A stretch of 64,000 nt of DNA from Heracleum sosnowskyi (lineage: Eukaryota > Streptophyta > Magnoliopsida > Apiales > Apiaceae). The number at the start of each line of letters is the position of its first letter. Positions within the stretch are counted from its first letter, which is position 1. The position numbers were made by a program, and so were the translations under genes. Positions 1 through 9,707 of this stretch are shown piece after piece. Location: assembly GCA_030848705.1 (NCBI GenBank), contig CM061243.1:122784674-122848673 (forward strand). The letters run 5' to 3'. A model generated the notes under the pieces. The model saw nothing but the letters and a program-made list of their open reading frames with translations. It searched no databases and was not told where the DNA came from.

Positions 1-143
1 CTAAGCTGATGGGAAGACAAATTACCTAGTCATAAAGCTGCAGGAAATCTATAACCTCTAATGACTTTCAAAAACCTACCAAATTAAAATTTGTATTAAA
101 ATGTTAACAGAACCAAAGAATTTTATACTAAATTCTTTAAAAA

Positions 144-358
144 GTTAACATCTTTACACTAAATTATAAAAAAAGATAACATTTTTACACTCAATTCTTT
201 AAAAAGCTAACATCTTTACACTAAACCATAAAAAAGGTCAACAATTTTACACTAAATTCTTGAAAAAGTCAACATTTTTACACTAAATTATCAGAAAAAG
301 TTAACATTTGTACACAAAATTATCAAGAAATTTATCATTTTTACACTACATTACTACA
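144..358. repeat. 31-bp minisatellite in the RECA1 intron
   Basis: About seven imperfect copies of a unit close to GTTAACATTTTTACACTAAA followed by an A/T tail start at 144, 175, 206, 237, 268, 300 and 331, a regular 31-bp spacing. Alternate units end in TTCTTTAAAAA or TTATAAAAAAA, hinting at a 62-bp higher unit. The array lies inside the first RECA1 intron. Confidence 0.85.
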
Positions 359-489
359 CCCGAAGTATTAAAACATCAAAAAATCAAGAACCAGGTCATG
401 GGTTCGAATCCTCACAGCAACCCCTATAACTTAAAAAACAATGTAAACTGCAAAAAGGGCAAGCAATGAATTAAGAAAAGAGAGCATAC

Positions 490-735
490 CCTATCAAGAA
501 AACGAGGGTCTGGATCACCTGAAAGAACCCCATTAATTTTAGCATCAAATTGAGAATGAACCCTAATTTTTTCCAAATGGGTTTTGGATTTTGACAAGTA
601 GGGTTTAAGCAGGGTACAAGAAGATAAAAAGGGTGAAGCTGAAACAACAAGAAAATGGTTATTTTTATAATTAAAATTGTTTATTTTGGGATTAATATAA
701 TGGGTTGATTTTATAGGAGAATATATTAAGTCCAT
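490..735 (-). CDS. RECA1: RecA homolog 1, chloroplastic: first exon only
   Basis: This is the first coding exon of a plastid RecA recombinase, which drives DNA strand exchange and repair in chloroplasts. The ATG at 735 sits in a good context (gccATGG). The N-terminus is rich in Ser, Leu and Lys, as expected of a transit peptide. It is followed by a segment containing FDAKINGVLSGDPDPRFLDR, which closely resembles the sequence just before the RecA core in plant RECA1 (FDDRINGALS...RFLDRQKALE in Arabidopsis). The exon ends after the AGG codon at 490 with a GTATGC donor at 489, in phase 0, so the next exon (QKALEAAM in relatives) lies beyond the left edge. The ATPase core is therefore not in the window. 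The family assignment rests on about 25 residues, but the match falls exactly at the known exon-like boundary. Confidence 0.72.
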
Positions 736-1389
736 GGCTTTAGAATTGAAGCAAAAAATTTATGAAATTTTGCTTAGAACATGAGAGTTTGTGTGTGTAT
801 TGTGTGTGTATGTATAGTGGGAAAAGAGGGAAGGTTAATAAAGAGAAGAGGAGGGAAGGGAGCAAATTTTCAGAGAGATGAGTGTCAGACACACTACTAT
901 AAAGCATATGCCATTTTGGGTTTGATAAAAAAGTATCAAAAATATTATTTATGTTTTTTTAGTTTTTTCCCAATCTATTATCTTCTTATTATTTAAAAAA
1001 ATACAGTTCACAATCAAACGAATATATATTTGTTTTTATGAAAAATAACTTAAATTACTTTTAATTGTATATGAGATTGTATCCGGTTGCATTTAGTTGT
1101 AAAATCATAATTTTACAAAAAAAATAAAAAAATATCTTATTTTTGCAAAAATAATTTTTAAAAACATAATTTTGCAGAACAAATAAAAAAAATCGTATTT
1201 TTCATAAATCTCAAATTGTTTATTATTATTAATTTTTAAACTTTATCATTCACTTTTGTATATGAATTATTGGGTTATATTTTATACACATTTATTGTTT
1301 GATTTATCAGTTAAAAATTTTATTTTACTATTTAACTGAAACAAATTTGTAGTTCTTATCATGAGAAATATCTTCTTTTTAATTTAGAA
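736..1389. other. RECA1 upstream region, no gene seen
   Basis: This is the upstream side of RECA1 and should hold its promoter and 5' UTR. A short GT-rich microsatellite lies at about 785-815. The rest is AT-rich with no coding pattern. I cannot place a TATA box with confidence. Confidence 0.5.
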
Positions 1390-2400
1390 CTAGTTTACTA
1401 AGCCACGCTTCGAAGCGATTTTATAATAATTTTTCTAATTTTTCTTAAAAAATACCTAAATTCAAGCATTTACCGAAATTTGAATAAATAAAAAAATGAC
1501 AATTGTTTAATATTTTTCATTATTTTAAGATTACATCAAATATTAGTATATTTATCACCATTTTTATTTTTCTCAAAATTCATATTTCAATTTTTATTTT
1601 AAAATACATAAAATAACATAAATATTAAATTATAGCATATAATATGTTCCTCCTAATCAATCGTTCTCTCGTCAAACATGTTTCCACCTCTCGTTGTTAC
1701 CAAATCTAAACAGATAACAAACTAATTTACTAAATAAATTACATCATATATTAATCAATTTTAGTATATCATAAATTTAATTTAAATATTTTTATAAATT
1801 CTAATTTTATTGTTTAAAATATAGGTAATCGAGAAAATAAATGAAAAGGAAATAAGACTTTTTTATTTTATTTTATAGAAACTTGCATTTTCTGTAAATA
1901 TTATCTTATAAGAACATAATTTCTAATAGTTTTTTTTAAGAGAATATTAAGATGATAATTTGATTTGAAGATAATTTTTATAACTTCAAAAAAATATATA
2001 TGAGAATACTAAGATGGTACTGGACTTGAAGATAAATTTTAGGAAAGTATTAAGATAATAATTTGACGAAAGTTTAGGATAATTAAGATTTCCATTACTT
2101 AAAATTTAAAGGATAATTATATATTTTCTAACCTTTAATTTTAAAAATTCAAAATTTTGGAAAAATTAGAAAATTAGATCAAGGAATTTAGGATAATTTG
2201 ATATTGTCTGTTTAGTTTACTTCATTAGCAAAGATCTAAAGGCAAGAGTATTAAAATATTATATTTAATTTTTTCCATTATTAAAGATTTAAAAAAAAAT
2301 TGAGATATTTTCTAGTACCAAAATTTAGGAGAATATTAAAATTGTATATTTCGTTTTCTCCCTTAATAATGTTTTTAAAGGAAATAATATAGTATTGAAA
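1390..2400 (-). mobile_element. AT-rich Helitron-like repeat, minus orientation
   Basis: Read on the minus strand, the left edge ends with a short palindrome (CGCTTCGAAGCG at 1407-1418), a spacer, then CTAG at 1393-1390 followed by T. That is the hairpin plus CTRR|T arrangement of Helitron 3' ends. The body to about 2400 is non-coding and more than 75% A+T. From about 1710 (AGATAACAAACTAATTTAC) it matches 52288-53530, and its inner blocks resemble the satellite monomer at 54.8-56.3 kb. The TC 5' end was not found, so the right border is approximate. Confidence 0.45.
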
Positions 2401-2647
2401 AAAAATCATATGATCCATTGACCGGGCCTAAAACAAAAGCACGTGCGCACGACCCAGTAAGAAGCAAGGTCATTAGGTCAATAAACAGGACATACATTTT
2501 CTCCTTTTTTACTGCTAGCAGCACAGAAAGTCAGAAACCTACTCTGAGGATCCAAAATTTTCTAACTTTTCACGCACAAATCTTGTTTTTGACAAAATTC
2601 GACATCCGCGGAGGTTCTTGACTTCTTGTCATAAATTTCATATTATT

Positions 2648-3880
2648 ATGTCGACTTTGTCTCAAGATATTATTATAGCACATATACTAACTCGTTTACC
2701 AGTAAAATCTCTTATACGATTCAAATATGTTTGCAAATCATGGAATCGCATACTCTCCAACCCTGATCCTCATTTCATCACTTCACATTTTACTCATACC
2801 TCTCGGAATCCTGATTATGAGTGTCTCATAATGACACTGCGTTATCGTAGTGGTCCTTTGTCTGTTCACTTCCCATACCAAAACCATGTTGATATTATAA
2901 GCAGGTCCCGAATGTCGTATACTCGAATGGATAACACCCCTTTTCACAGCACTATAGTTGGTTCCATCAATGGTATAATATGTCTCCTTCACGAACACAT
3001 GTTCTTGTTGTGGAATCCTGTTACGTGTTTAGGTAAGACTATTAGTCCGCCCCAACAGGTTTTAGGAAAAAAGTGGTTTAATGAAAGGTTTTCCGGGTTT
3101 TGTTTGGATTATCATGTGCAAGGGGAAGAGGTTGGATTTAAGATTGTTGTTTGCTACATTGACCAAAACTACTTACCACAAGGTTTTGTTTACGCCTTTA
3201 GTACCGATTCGTGGAATGAACTAGTTATCCCTCATATTTACTCGAGTACTCAAACGCTCAATCCTGGTATCATTGTGGAAGGCTGCCCTTATTGGACTGC
3301 GGCTTGGGGATCAGAAAGGTTTTTATTTAAGTTTGAAAGTGGAAGTAATCAGTTCAAAAAAATTTTGTTACCTTCTGGATTCACTTGGACTTATAGTTAC
3401 ATTCTGGCAAATGTAAAGGATTGTCCTACTGTGATGGTGTGGTCTTATAATCTAGCCCCAACGACATTGGTTGATGTATTTCATCTAGACGAGGAATGTG
3501 GTGTTTGGAGCAAGACTTACACTTTAGGACCAATTCATTGTGTCAAGGAGAATCTTTCACAGTGTTTCAAGTATGGCGGTGAGATTGTCTTTAACAATGC
3601 CAAGATGTTGTATGATCCCAAAACAAAAGGGATTAAGGTCATAGGCTATGGCCACAGAGAGTTCGTAAGTGGCTATAGTTATACGCCAAGTCTAGTGTTT
3701 CTCCCTGGAATGGAGCCGTTGCATACACAAAGTCATTGGAGATCAGCAGCGGCAGGAGAGCTGTGGAGGAGACCCACACAAAGCCACCTGAGTTTACTTT
3801 TTAGCAGTTTACTTGAGTGCTTAGGTTGGAATGGTGGTCAAAGGCTACTCGATTGCTTAGGCTGGGATCACTGGGATTGA
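2648..3880 (+). CDS. F-box protein with FBA-type C-terminal domain
   Basis: Single-exon gene of 410 aa if translation starts at the ATG at 2648; an in-frame ATG at 2618 would add ten residues. Residues about 4-45 form a clear F-box (LSQDIIIAHILTRLPVKSL, then RFKYVCKSW and NPDPHF), the part that docks on SKP1 in SCF ubiquitin ligases. The rest has the usual FBA/kelch-associated blocks: GSINGIICLL, LLWNPVT, a GFKIVV-type strand, a DSWNEL block, CPYWTA, VWSKTY and a terminal MLYDPKTKGIKVIG. The substrate is unknown. After HTQSHWRS the last 45 residues are unlike the family and contain a doubled motif (LLECLGW...LLDCLGW), so the original C-terminus may have been replaced. No introns or stops interrupt it. 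Confidence 0.85.
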   Translation: MSTLSQDIIIAHILTRLPVKSLIRFKYVCKSWNRILSNPDPHFITSHFTHTSRNPDYECLIMTLRYRSGPLSVHFPYQNHVDIISRSRMSYTRMDNTPFHSTIVGSINGIICLLHEHMFLLWNPVTCLGKTISPPQQVLGKKWFNERFSGFCLDYHVQGEEVGFKIVVCYIDQNYLPQGFVYAFSTDSWNELVIPHIYSSTQTLNPGIIVEGCPYWTAAWGSERFLFKFESGSNQFKKILLPSGFTWTYSYILANVKDCPTVMVWSYNLAPTTLVDVFHLDEECGVWSKTYTLGPIHCVKENLSQCFKYGGEIVFNNAKMLYDPKTKGIKVIGYGHREFVSGYSYTPSLVFLPGMEPLHTQSHWRSAAAGELWRRPTQSHLSLLFSSLLECLGWNGGQRLLDCLGWDHWD

Positions 3881-4543
3881 CTGGTATATTATTTGGGAAT
3901 TTTGTTTTTAGTTCGATAAACAATCACCATTGGTATCTTATTTTCATTATTTATTTAATATTCTGAGATACAGTAATGGAACTCGTCTAAGAGATGATGT
4001 AATGCATGAAATCCATTCAGTGCTGCATATATTCATTAAAGGACATTAGAGAATCAGGCCATTCAAGTATCAATTTGTTATCAAGTCATAACGATTATAC
4101 AGGGCTACGACTATTAAACCTTTCTTGAGCGTCTTTCTAACTTTCTGAGGAAGAGGATGATCTAGCTCTCTACAAATTGAAATTCATCTTTTCTTTCATT
4201 TTATAGAGTCTCCGTCTCTGTTGTACGTGTTGGTTAAGTCTGCGTAATACCAAAGAAGCTCTTGAAAAGCCACTCTCCAGCTCATGTCTACTTTGATCGC
4301 GCTTCCTCCCTCATTTTTAGCTTCCAGTTGTACCATTTCTCACTCTGCATCCCTTGCTGTCAACTCTGGTGATTTTCTTGTTTCAACTACTTCAAGCCTC
4401 CTGAAACATTGTTTTGGATGCTCTTTTTAGTTTGTATTCAAAATTCCAGTTACATATATCTAATATCATATTTCGATTACACTTCTGTGAACTGTATATA
4501 ATCAATCACATGAATTCTCCAGCTTATGATAAACTTGGAGCAA
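3881..4543. other. Spacer between F-box gene and importin-like pseudogene
   Basis: It should contain the 3' UTRs of the two converging genes. I see no coding pattern or recognisable repeat. Confidence 0.4.
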
Positions 4544-5312
4544 TTACATCACTGAGATACGACAAAGCTGTAATGTAAAAAAATTGTACTGTAAGATTCC
4601 AGTATCGTAGTCTTGAATCTGTTCAAATTTATTAACATGCTTGATGCAATTAAAAAGTGCACATGCTGCTTCCATCTTCACATCAAACTTGGCCACTTCA
4701 AGGAGGCTGCAGAGATTATCTATCAGGCCTGCTTCCTCCAGAGCCTGTAAATATTAAGTAGGTGCAACTATTAAACATAGTAAATTTACATATAACATTA
4801 GAAATCATTCAGAAAGGATGACTTGTAACTTAATACAGAAAAACACTAAAATAGAAACCAACTTGTATGAATGTTCCATCTTGAGCAGCAGCTATCTCTG
4901 AAATTATCTGACAGACTTCCTTATAAAGAAACTCCTTTGATTTACATGTCATGGTCTTCCCGAGATATTGAAGAAACTTAGTGTCTTTAGCCAAAATCTG
5001 AATGATATATTTAACTATGAAAGCTATATAGCTTCTTTTACTTGTTTATCCGTCGATTGATCATACCTGAAGCTGGTCATCTCTTCCCCATCTAGCAATA
5101 TTGAGAACTACTCTAAATGCAGAACAGGCAACCTCATCATTGGGGTGACTGAAACACCCGTAAAATCATATACATACCTTTCTTTCGATATTGAATGCAA
5201 GCCTCTCCTCGACAAAAGTATTAAACTGGCCATACCTCGGTGGAGGTGGCATTCTCAAAAGATCTTTTTTGCGAATCCTAAATTGTGAAAACATCTCATC
5301 AGGCGATGACAT
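4544..5312 (-). pseudogene. Importin-alpha-like pseudogene lacking exons 2-6
   Basis: Inverted, shortened relative of the gene at 15.8-18.0 kb. Exon 1 spans 5312-5178 (starts MSSPDEMFSQF, ends at a GTATGT donor). It is followed after only 29 bp by a copy of exon 7 (5148-5067), then exons 8 (4997-4863) and 9 (4744-4544). Exon lengths 82 and 135 bp equal those of the plus-strand gene. Exon 1 ends in phase 0 but exon 7 expects two leading bases, so splicing them gives a TGA within four codons: the loss of exons 2-6 broke the frame. Exon 9 runs about 25 codons past the point where the other copy stops (KHVNKFEQIQDYDTG...). Splice sites are intact, so transcription remains possible. It also shows that the ancestral start codon was ATG. 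Confidence 0.75.
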
Positions 5313-5584
5313 TGCTTCAGTTGTCAATACAACCCTAAAAAAAATTAAACGGAAAACAGATTTAAATTTTTAGATATAAACAAATTTTGAATTTGGGCTA
5401 GTAATATTGGACCAGGCCCTGTAGCCGCAAGGAAACCCTGTTTTTTAAATAGATACGTTCTAGTTTTTACACATAAATATCGAACTCTGGCTCCCAAAAA
5501 GTTAACAATATTCTTTGTTTAACAAGAAAAAGCTGCTGCATTCTATCTTCACAATTTTGTTTTTCTTGATCAAATTCAGAAACC

Positions 5585-6119
5585 ATGTTAGCGTCGTCTT
5601 CTGAGATGACGATAGCCCTGCAAAGTTGCGACGGAGAGGTTGTGCACGTAAAAAGAACTATAGGTCTCCAGTCTCTATTCATCGAACGGAAGATCCGGTT
5701 AAATCTGGTTGAAAGCCCTATAGTCCTGGAGTATATCAATGCCGAGACCTTGAATATGGTTGTAGACTACTGTAATCGTCATGCTGAATTATCGAATTCT
5801 AATGATAAGGCTGCTCTCGACAGCTTCGATGCAGAGTTTGTTAGTGTTGATAGGAAGACCCTGTTTCATCTCATTCATGTACGTTTCCTCTTTTCAAATT
5901 CTGATTGTTGCTTGAATAGTGCACTCTAACATTACATTATGTTTAACAGAATAGAGTTGTCTAAATTCTTATGTTTTCGATCTCTTGTGATTTCAGGCAG
6001 CACACTACCTTAAAATCTATACTCTGATGGATTTGACATGTCAAACATTGTCACACAAAATCAAGGGAAAGAATGTGGAGGAGATCAAGGAGGCTGTCAA
6101 AAACTGGAGACTAGAGTGA
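5585..6119 (+). CDS. SKP1-like protein, short C-terminus
   Basis: Two exons, 5585-5878 and 5997-6119, with a GTACGT...TTTCAG intron in phase 0, encode 138 aa. The N-terminal half is the BTB/POZ-like fold of SKP1 (SCDGEVVHVKRTIGLQS, then SPIVLEYINAETLNMVVDYC). The second exon gives the dimerisation helix block AAHYLKIYTLMDLTCQTLSHKIKGKNVEEI. SKP1 proteins bridge cullin and F-box proteins in SCF ligases. Family members are about 155-170 aa and end with a NDFTPEEE...NQWAFE segment that forms the last F-box-binding helices. Here the protein stops at VKNWRLE, so that tail is missing. It may be a diverged ASK-like paralogue or a decaying one; no frame damage is visible. Confidence 0.8.
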
Positions 6120-7028
6120 AATATTTTCTTACAAAAACATAGTTGTAACGAAGATCTTCCCCTTGCTATAACAGTTGATTTTGATGTCATTATATGTAGT
6201 TTGGTTTTCTTGTGTGGGGATGTCTAATAAGCTTTATGGTATTATTATGTAGAATGTCATGACAATGCGGTAATTTCACAGAATGAACAGAATGTCTGGT
6301 TGTTTGACGGGCAGTATAAGTGAAGTTGGCTATTAGTCTGGTCTAATTCATCTCAGTCATAACCGTCCTCGGTTAATAAAACTATATGATGAAAGTTTTT
6401 AGGCTATTGGTTTAAAATTTAGGATATACATTTGATTGGTCCTAAAATAATTCATATTTTGCCTTGGTTAATAAATTTATATGAGAAAAGTTTTAATGGA
6501 TATAAATTCTAATTAGAAACATTGAATTTTGATTGGTTAAGTATGAATAGTCTTTGTTGGAGGAATTTCGTAACAACCCAAATCGGAGGTGTGCTGGAAT
6601 AGCAGAACAATTTTGTATGTATGTGGCTATTTTTGGGGAGGGACTGAACTTGGGAGGTGTCTCGATTTCTCTCATGTATCGGATCTCTTTGCCAAGATGT
6701 CTGCGTATCAATTTATATTGGATCAAGCCCACGCAGTTCTGTGCAATTGTGTTTATCCCGGAGAAACTTTAGGGATAAACTTTGTTAATGTGGGCAATTA
6801 CAGATTTTATCTTGCATTATCTTGGCGTTGTGATATCTTCCTGATTTGAAGGATATCGTTTGGAGATATTTTCCGTTATTCGTTGATTGAGATTGATTCT
6901 TTCCTCGTTTCAGGGAGAGGATATTCATTAGTGGTCAAGTAATTAATTACTAATCTGAATTAATAATTATTAAACGGAGAAATTTGGACTATGCTAAAAT
7001 GTGGCATAACAGTCTTACCGTCTTGGTT
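6120..7028. other. SKP1-like 3' flank and unassigned sequence
   Basis: It contains the probable 3' UTR of the SKP1-like gene, then repeated phrases of the type GGTTAATAAA...TATATGA (6371, 6467, 7024). Short open frames at 6.5-6.85 kb exist on both strands with no recognisable domain; I do not call them genes. Confidence 0.4.
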
Positions 7029-7112
7029 AATAAAATTATATGAGGAAATACCACATTATTCTAGATGGATAATAAAATTATACGAGGAAATACCACATTA
7101 TTCTAGATGGAT
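7029..7112. repeat. 42-bp tandem duplication
   Basis: Two adjacent copies, 7029-7070 and 7071-7112, beginning AATAAAATTATA and ending CTAGATGGAT, differ at one base. Confidence 0.9.
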
Positions 7113-7186
7113 ATTGGGCTCAAGAAGGGACTCTGAAGAATGTTTTTAGTAGATTATTCTCTCTTTCTCTCTGGAAGCACACAAAA

Positions 7187-7490
7187 GTGAATCATTTTCT
7201 TTCAATTTCCAGGAACAATGATTTCTTTGGAAGAACCCTGTGGTCAAGGCCTCTCAGGCAGTGGGAAAGAGAGGATGCACTAAAGTTACAAAACATAGCC
7301 GAGAGGATACAGTTGTCAAGCAAAAATGATAATATGGTGTGGTGCCCAAGTGGCAAACCGTTTTCAGCAAATGATAGTTATCACGAAATAATGTCTTCAC
7401 AAAGCTCAATGACAACAGAACTCAAGATTTTGTGGAAGCTTAAGATACCACCTAAAGCTCAGTTCCTCAAGTATTCCTTGTGTACAGCCT
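7187..7490 (+). pseudogene. LINE fragment, RT zinc-binding region
   Basis: The reading frame carries the plant non-LTR retrotransposon zf-RVT pattern: LWSRPLRQWEREDALKL, a W-x-PSGKPFSANDSYHEIM block, then LWKLKIPPKAQFLKYS. These residues normally lie downstream of the reverse transcriptase. Nothing upstream resembles an RT, and the match stops at about 7490 where LTR-like sequence begins. This is a 5'- and 3'-truncated piece, probably cut by the following LTR element. Confidence 0.7.
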
Positions 7491-7494
7491 TCTT

Positions 7495-8840
7495 CGTCGA
7501 TACAAGTGTTGGAACCAGTTTTCTGTGTGAACTCGTCCGGTCGGACCTGCAAGAAGAAGAATGTGAGGGTGGCTCCCCCGATTCACTTTCGGTGTGAGAA
7601 TCAGTTAGACTGGTCTAGGTGAGTAAAATTGAACGTACGAATAATGTAATTGTGTTTGTATGAATCAAGTGAATGAATTCCCAACCTCACTTTTACCTTT
7701 TACCAGTACTCCCGATCCATACGCTCGAAGACGTGGATTCCCCCACCAACCTCGTGGGTTGTTCGTTCGGTGACTGGGTCATGGAGCTGTCGCCCATATG
7801 GGCCTTCTGGATGGATACATGATATTGGGCTTCTTGGGCCTTTGGACCTGTTCAGTCGGCCCATTATGATCGGGCATGGACTTCCAACATGTCCCTGGGC
7901 TTCGGTCGAAGGATGTTCGGTCGAAGGCCCACATATCAGTCCGTCTTCGAGAAAATTCTAGGACAATGCCTTGGCCGAACATGATAACACCTGTCTGTGG
8001 AATGACAAGAGACTTGGCCACGTCAGCAAGAGACAACTGTTGTCATAATTACTTCTATGGACTTACACGTTCCTCCAAATTGATCTAAACCGTGAATTCT
8101 GACGGCCTCCATCTCAGTCGTTGATTTCGAAACGGCTACACACATACATAAAACCGCCATTTCACTTTCATTTCTCTATTGCATACACAACTTTCATATT
8201 CTGCAAAAAAAAATCTCTCGCGGACTCACAATTGGGACAAGAGTTTCGGCAGTCGCAACACCATCCACACCGTCGTATTCGTCTTTACCTTCAAACGACA
8301 ATAAGTTCTCTTTTGTTTTCTTTTCGTTGATATTCATGTTTACATTCTGATTTCGCATGCTCTTTATACTGAACCTTCCGCACATTCAATGCTCTAGTGT
8401 AATAACATACGATATGCATGCCTTTAGGATAGCAGATGTTACATGAGTGTTTAGTTTGGTAATTTTTGAGTATCGGATTATCTGTATCTACGTTTGTGGT
8501 TAGATTAGGGTAACTAATGCCCTTTTTTGAGAAGTTTTATGTATTGGGTAAAAAGAAAGTGTACAAAAATAAACTTTAGGGATAAAGAGTTTACTTTTTG
8601 AGGTATTAGGTTGGTTTCTAGGTAGCCTTTTAAGCAAGAACATCCTTCGGTCCTCATTCAAACCTTTAGAACTCCCTTCGGACCTCCTTCATACTTTTAG
8701 AACGCCCTTCAGACTTTCCTGGATACACAAAACCTCCCCATTCTTCAACCCGTAGGGCATCCTCTTGCCAATCCCAGCCCTCTGTACTCGGTTTTCATCA
8801 GCAAATCAACTCCTTACATATATATTCTTTAAATCATCCG
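7495..8840 (+). mobile_element. Ty3/gypsy LTR and leader region (borders unsure)
   Basis: GC-richer sequence sits between the LINE scrap and the gag frame. It has the phrase GTCGGACCTGCAAGAAGAAG often seen in plant gypsy LTRs and repeated GGGCC/TTCGGTCGAAGG motifs, and ends with AT-rich leader sequence before gag. I could not identify the LTR ends or primer-binding site. The assignment depends on the gag-like gene that follows. Confidence 0.45.
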
Positions 8841-8845
8841 AGTAC

Positions 8846-9514
8846 ATGGCTAATTCTGTCCCTTTTTTGCCCTTGCAGGACATGGACCAACCAGTAGAAT
8901 TTGGACCCTTTTATTCGGCCATGGCGCACTTCAATTCTTCGATATTTCCTGCGGCCAACGCCACTTCCCGACTGACCGAAGGAAACGTGGCCAAAATGGC
9001 TAAAAAATACGAAATCCCTAGCCTGTTCCAGACCTACAGTGCTGATGAGGTCGACCTTATCTACCATACTCCTTCCGTGTATGATGAGTATGGTTCGGTG
9101 GCCTTAGGCATTTCATAAAAAGCCTTCTACTGCGGCCTCAGATTACCTTTGCTCCCAGTAGTCAAGAAGTTATTAAAATATACCCTGGTATCTTTAGGTC
9201 AGCTAGACCCGAACACCTTCATCCATATCAATGCCTTCCAACACCGATATCTGAGGACATGGGTCAAGACCAGATTGTCTTTACTCCTCCACCACTTCGA
9301 CTTCAGGAAAAATGCCACGTCTAATGGCTTCTACCAACTAAGCCGAAGGACGGGTCGGGCTGAATGGGCGGTTACTAACTACAGCAACCGCGGGATGCAT
9401 GATCACTGGTTTTATATCAGTGGTCATAAATTGCGTAAGTACTCAGTATGGAAGGAAATTGACCCATCTACGATCGTTGCACCCGCTCTTGACGATCTGG
9501 ATAGGGCCGATTAG
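8846..9514 (+). pseudogene. gag-like ORF, N-terminal part (Transposase_28 type)
   Basis: It resembles the 'putative gypsy type transposon' domain (PF04195) at the N-terminus of plant gypsy gag-like proteins: MAKKYEIPSLFQTYSADEVD, then after an in-frame TAA at 9115 the diagnostic AFYCGLRLPL...LLKYTLVSLGQLDPN block, and RTGRAEW. The TAA and the shift into the frame ending at 9514 make it non-functional as one protein. Introns are common in this gag type, and a possible acceptor lies just before GACATGGACC at 8879. Confidence 0.65.
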
Positions 9515-9707
9515 GACAAAATATGCCATCCCCAGGACCCCAATTACATATCACTGATCGTGAGTCAGGATCAAACTTGGCTTCGGGCATTATGGGGTAC
9601 CGGTAACATAGAGTTTTTCTTTTTCTTTTTGTCTACCTTTCTAGAATTAATCTTTGTAATTTGTAGCTACTCTTTGTCTTCTAACATCAGCTTTCTCTTG
9701 TTTCGCA

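Noticed and set aside
402..420. GGTTCGAATCC resembling a tRNA T-loop / SINE B box near RECA1
   Set aside because: The flanking bases do not form a T-stem and no A box or acceptor stem is present; at most a SINE scrap.
6493..6850. Overlapping open frames on both strands
   Set aside because: No family resemblance; opposite-strand frames of similar length suggest chance.
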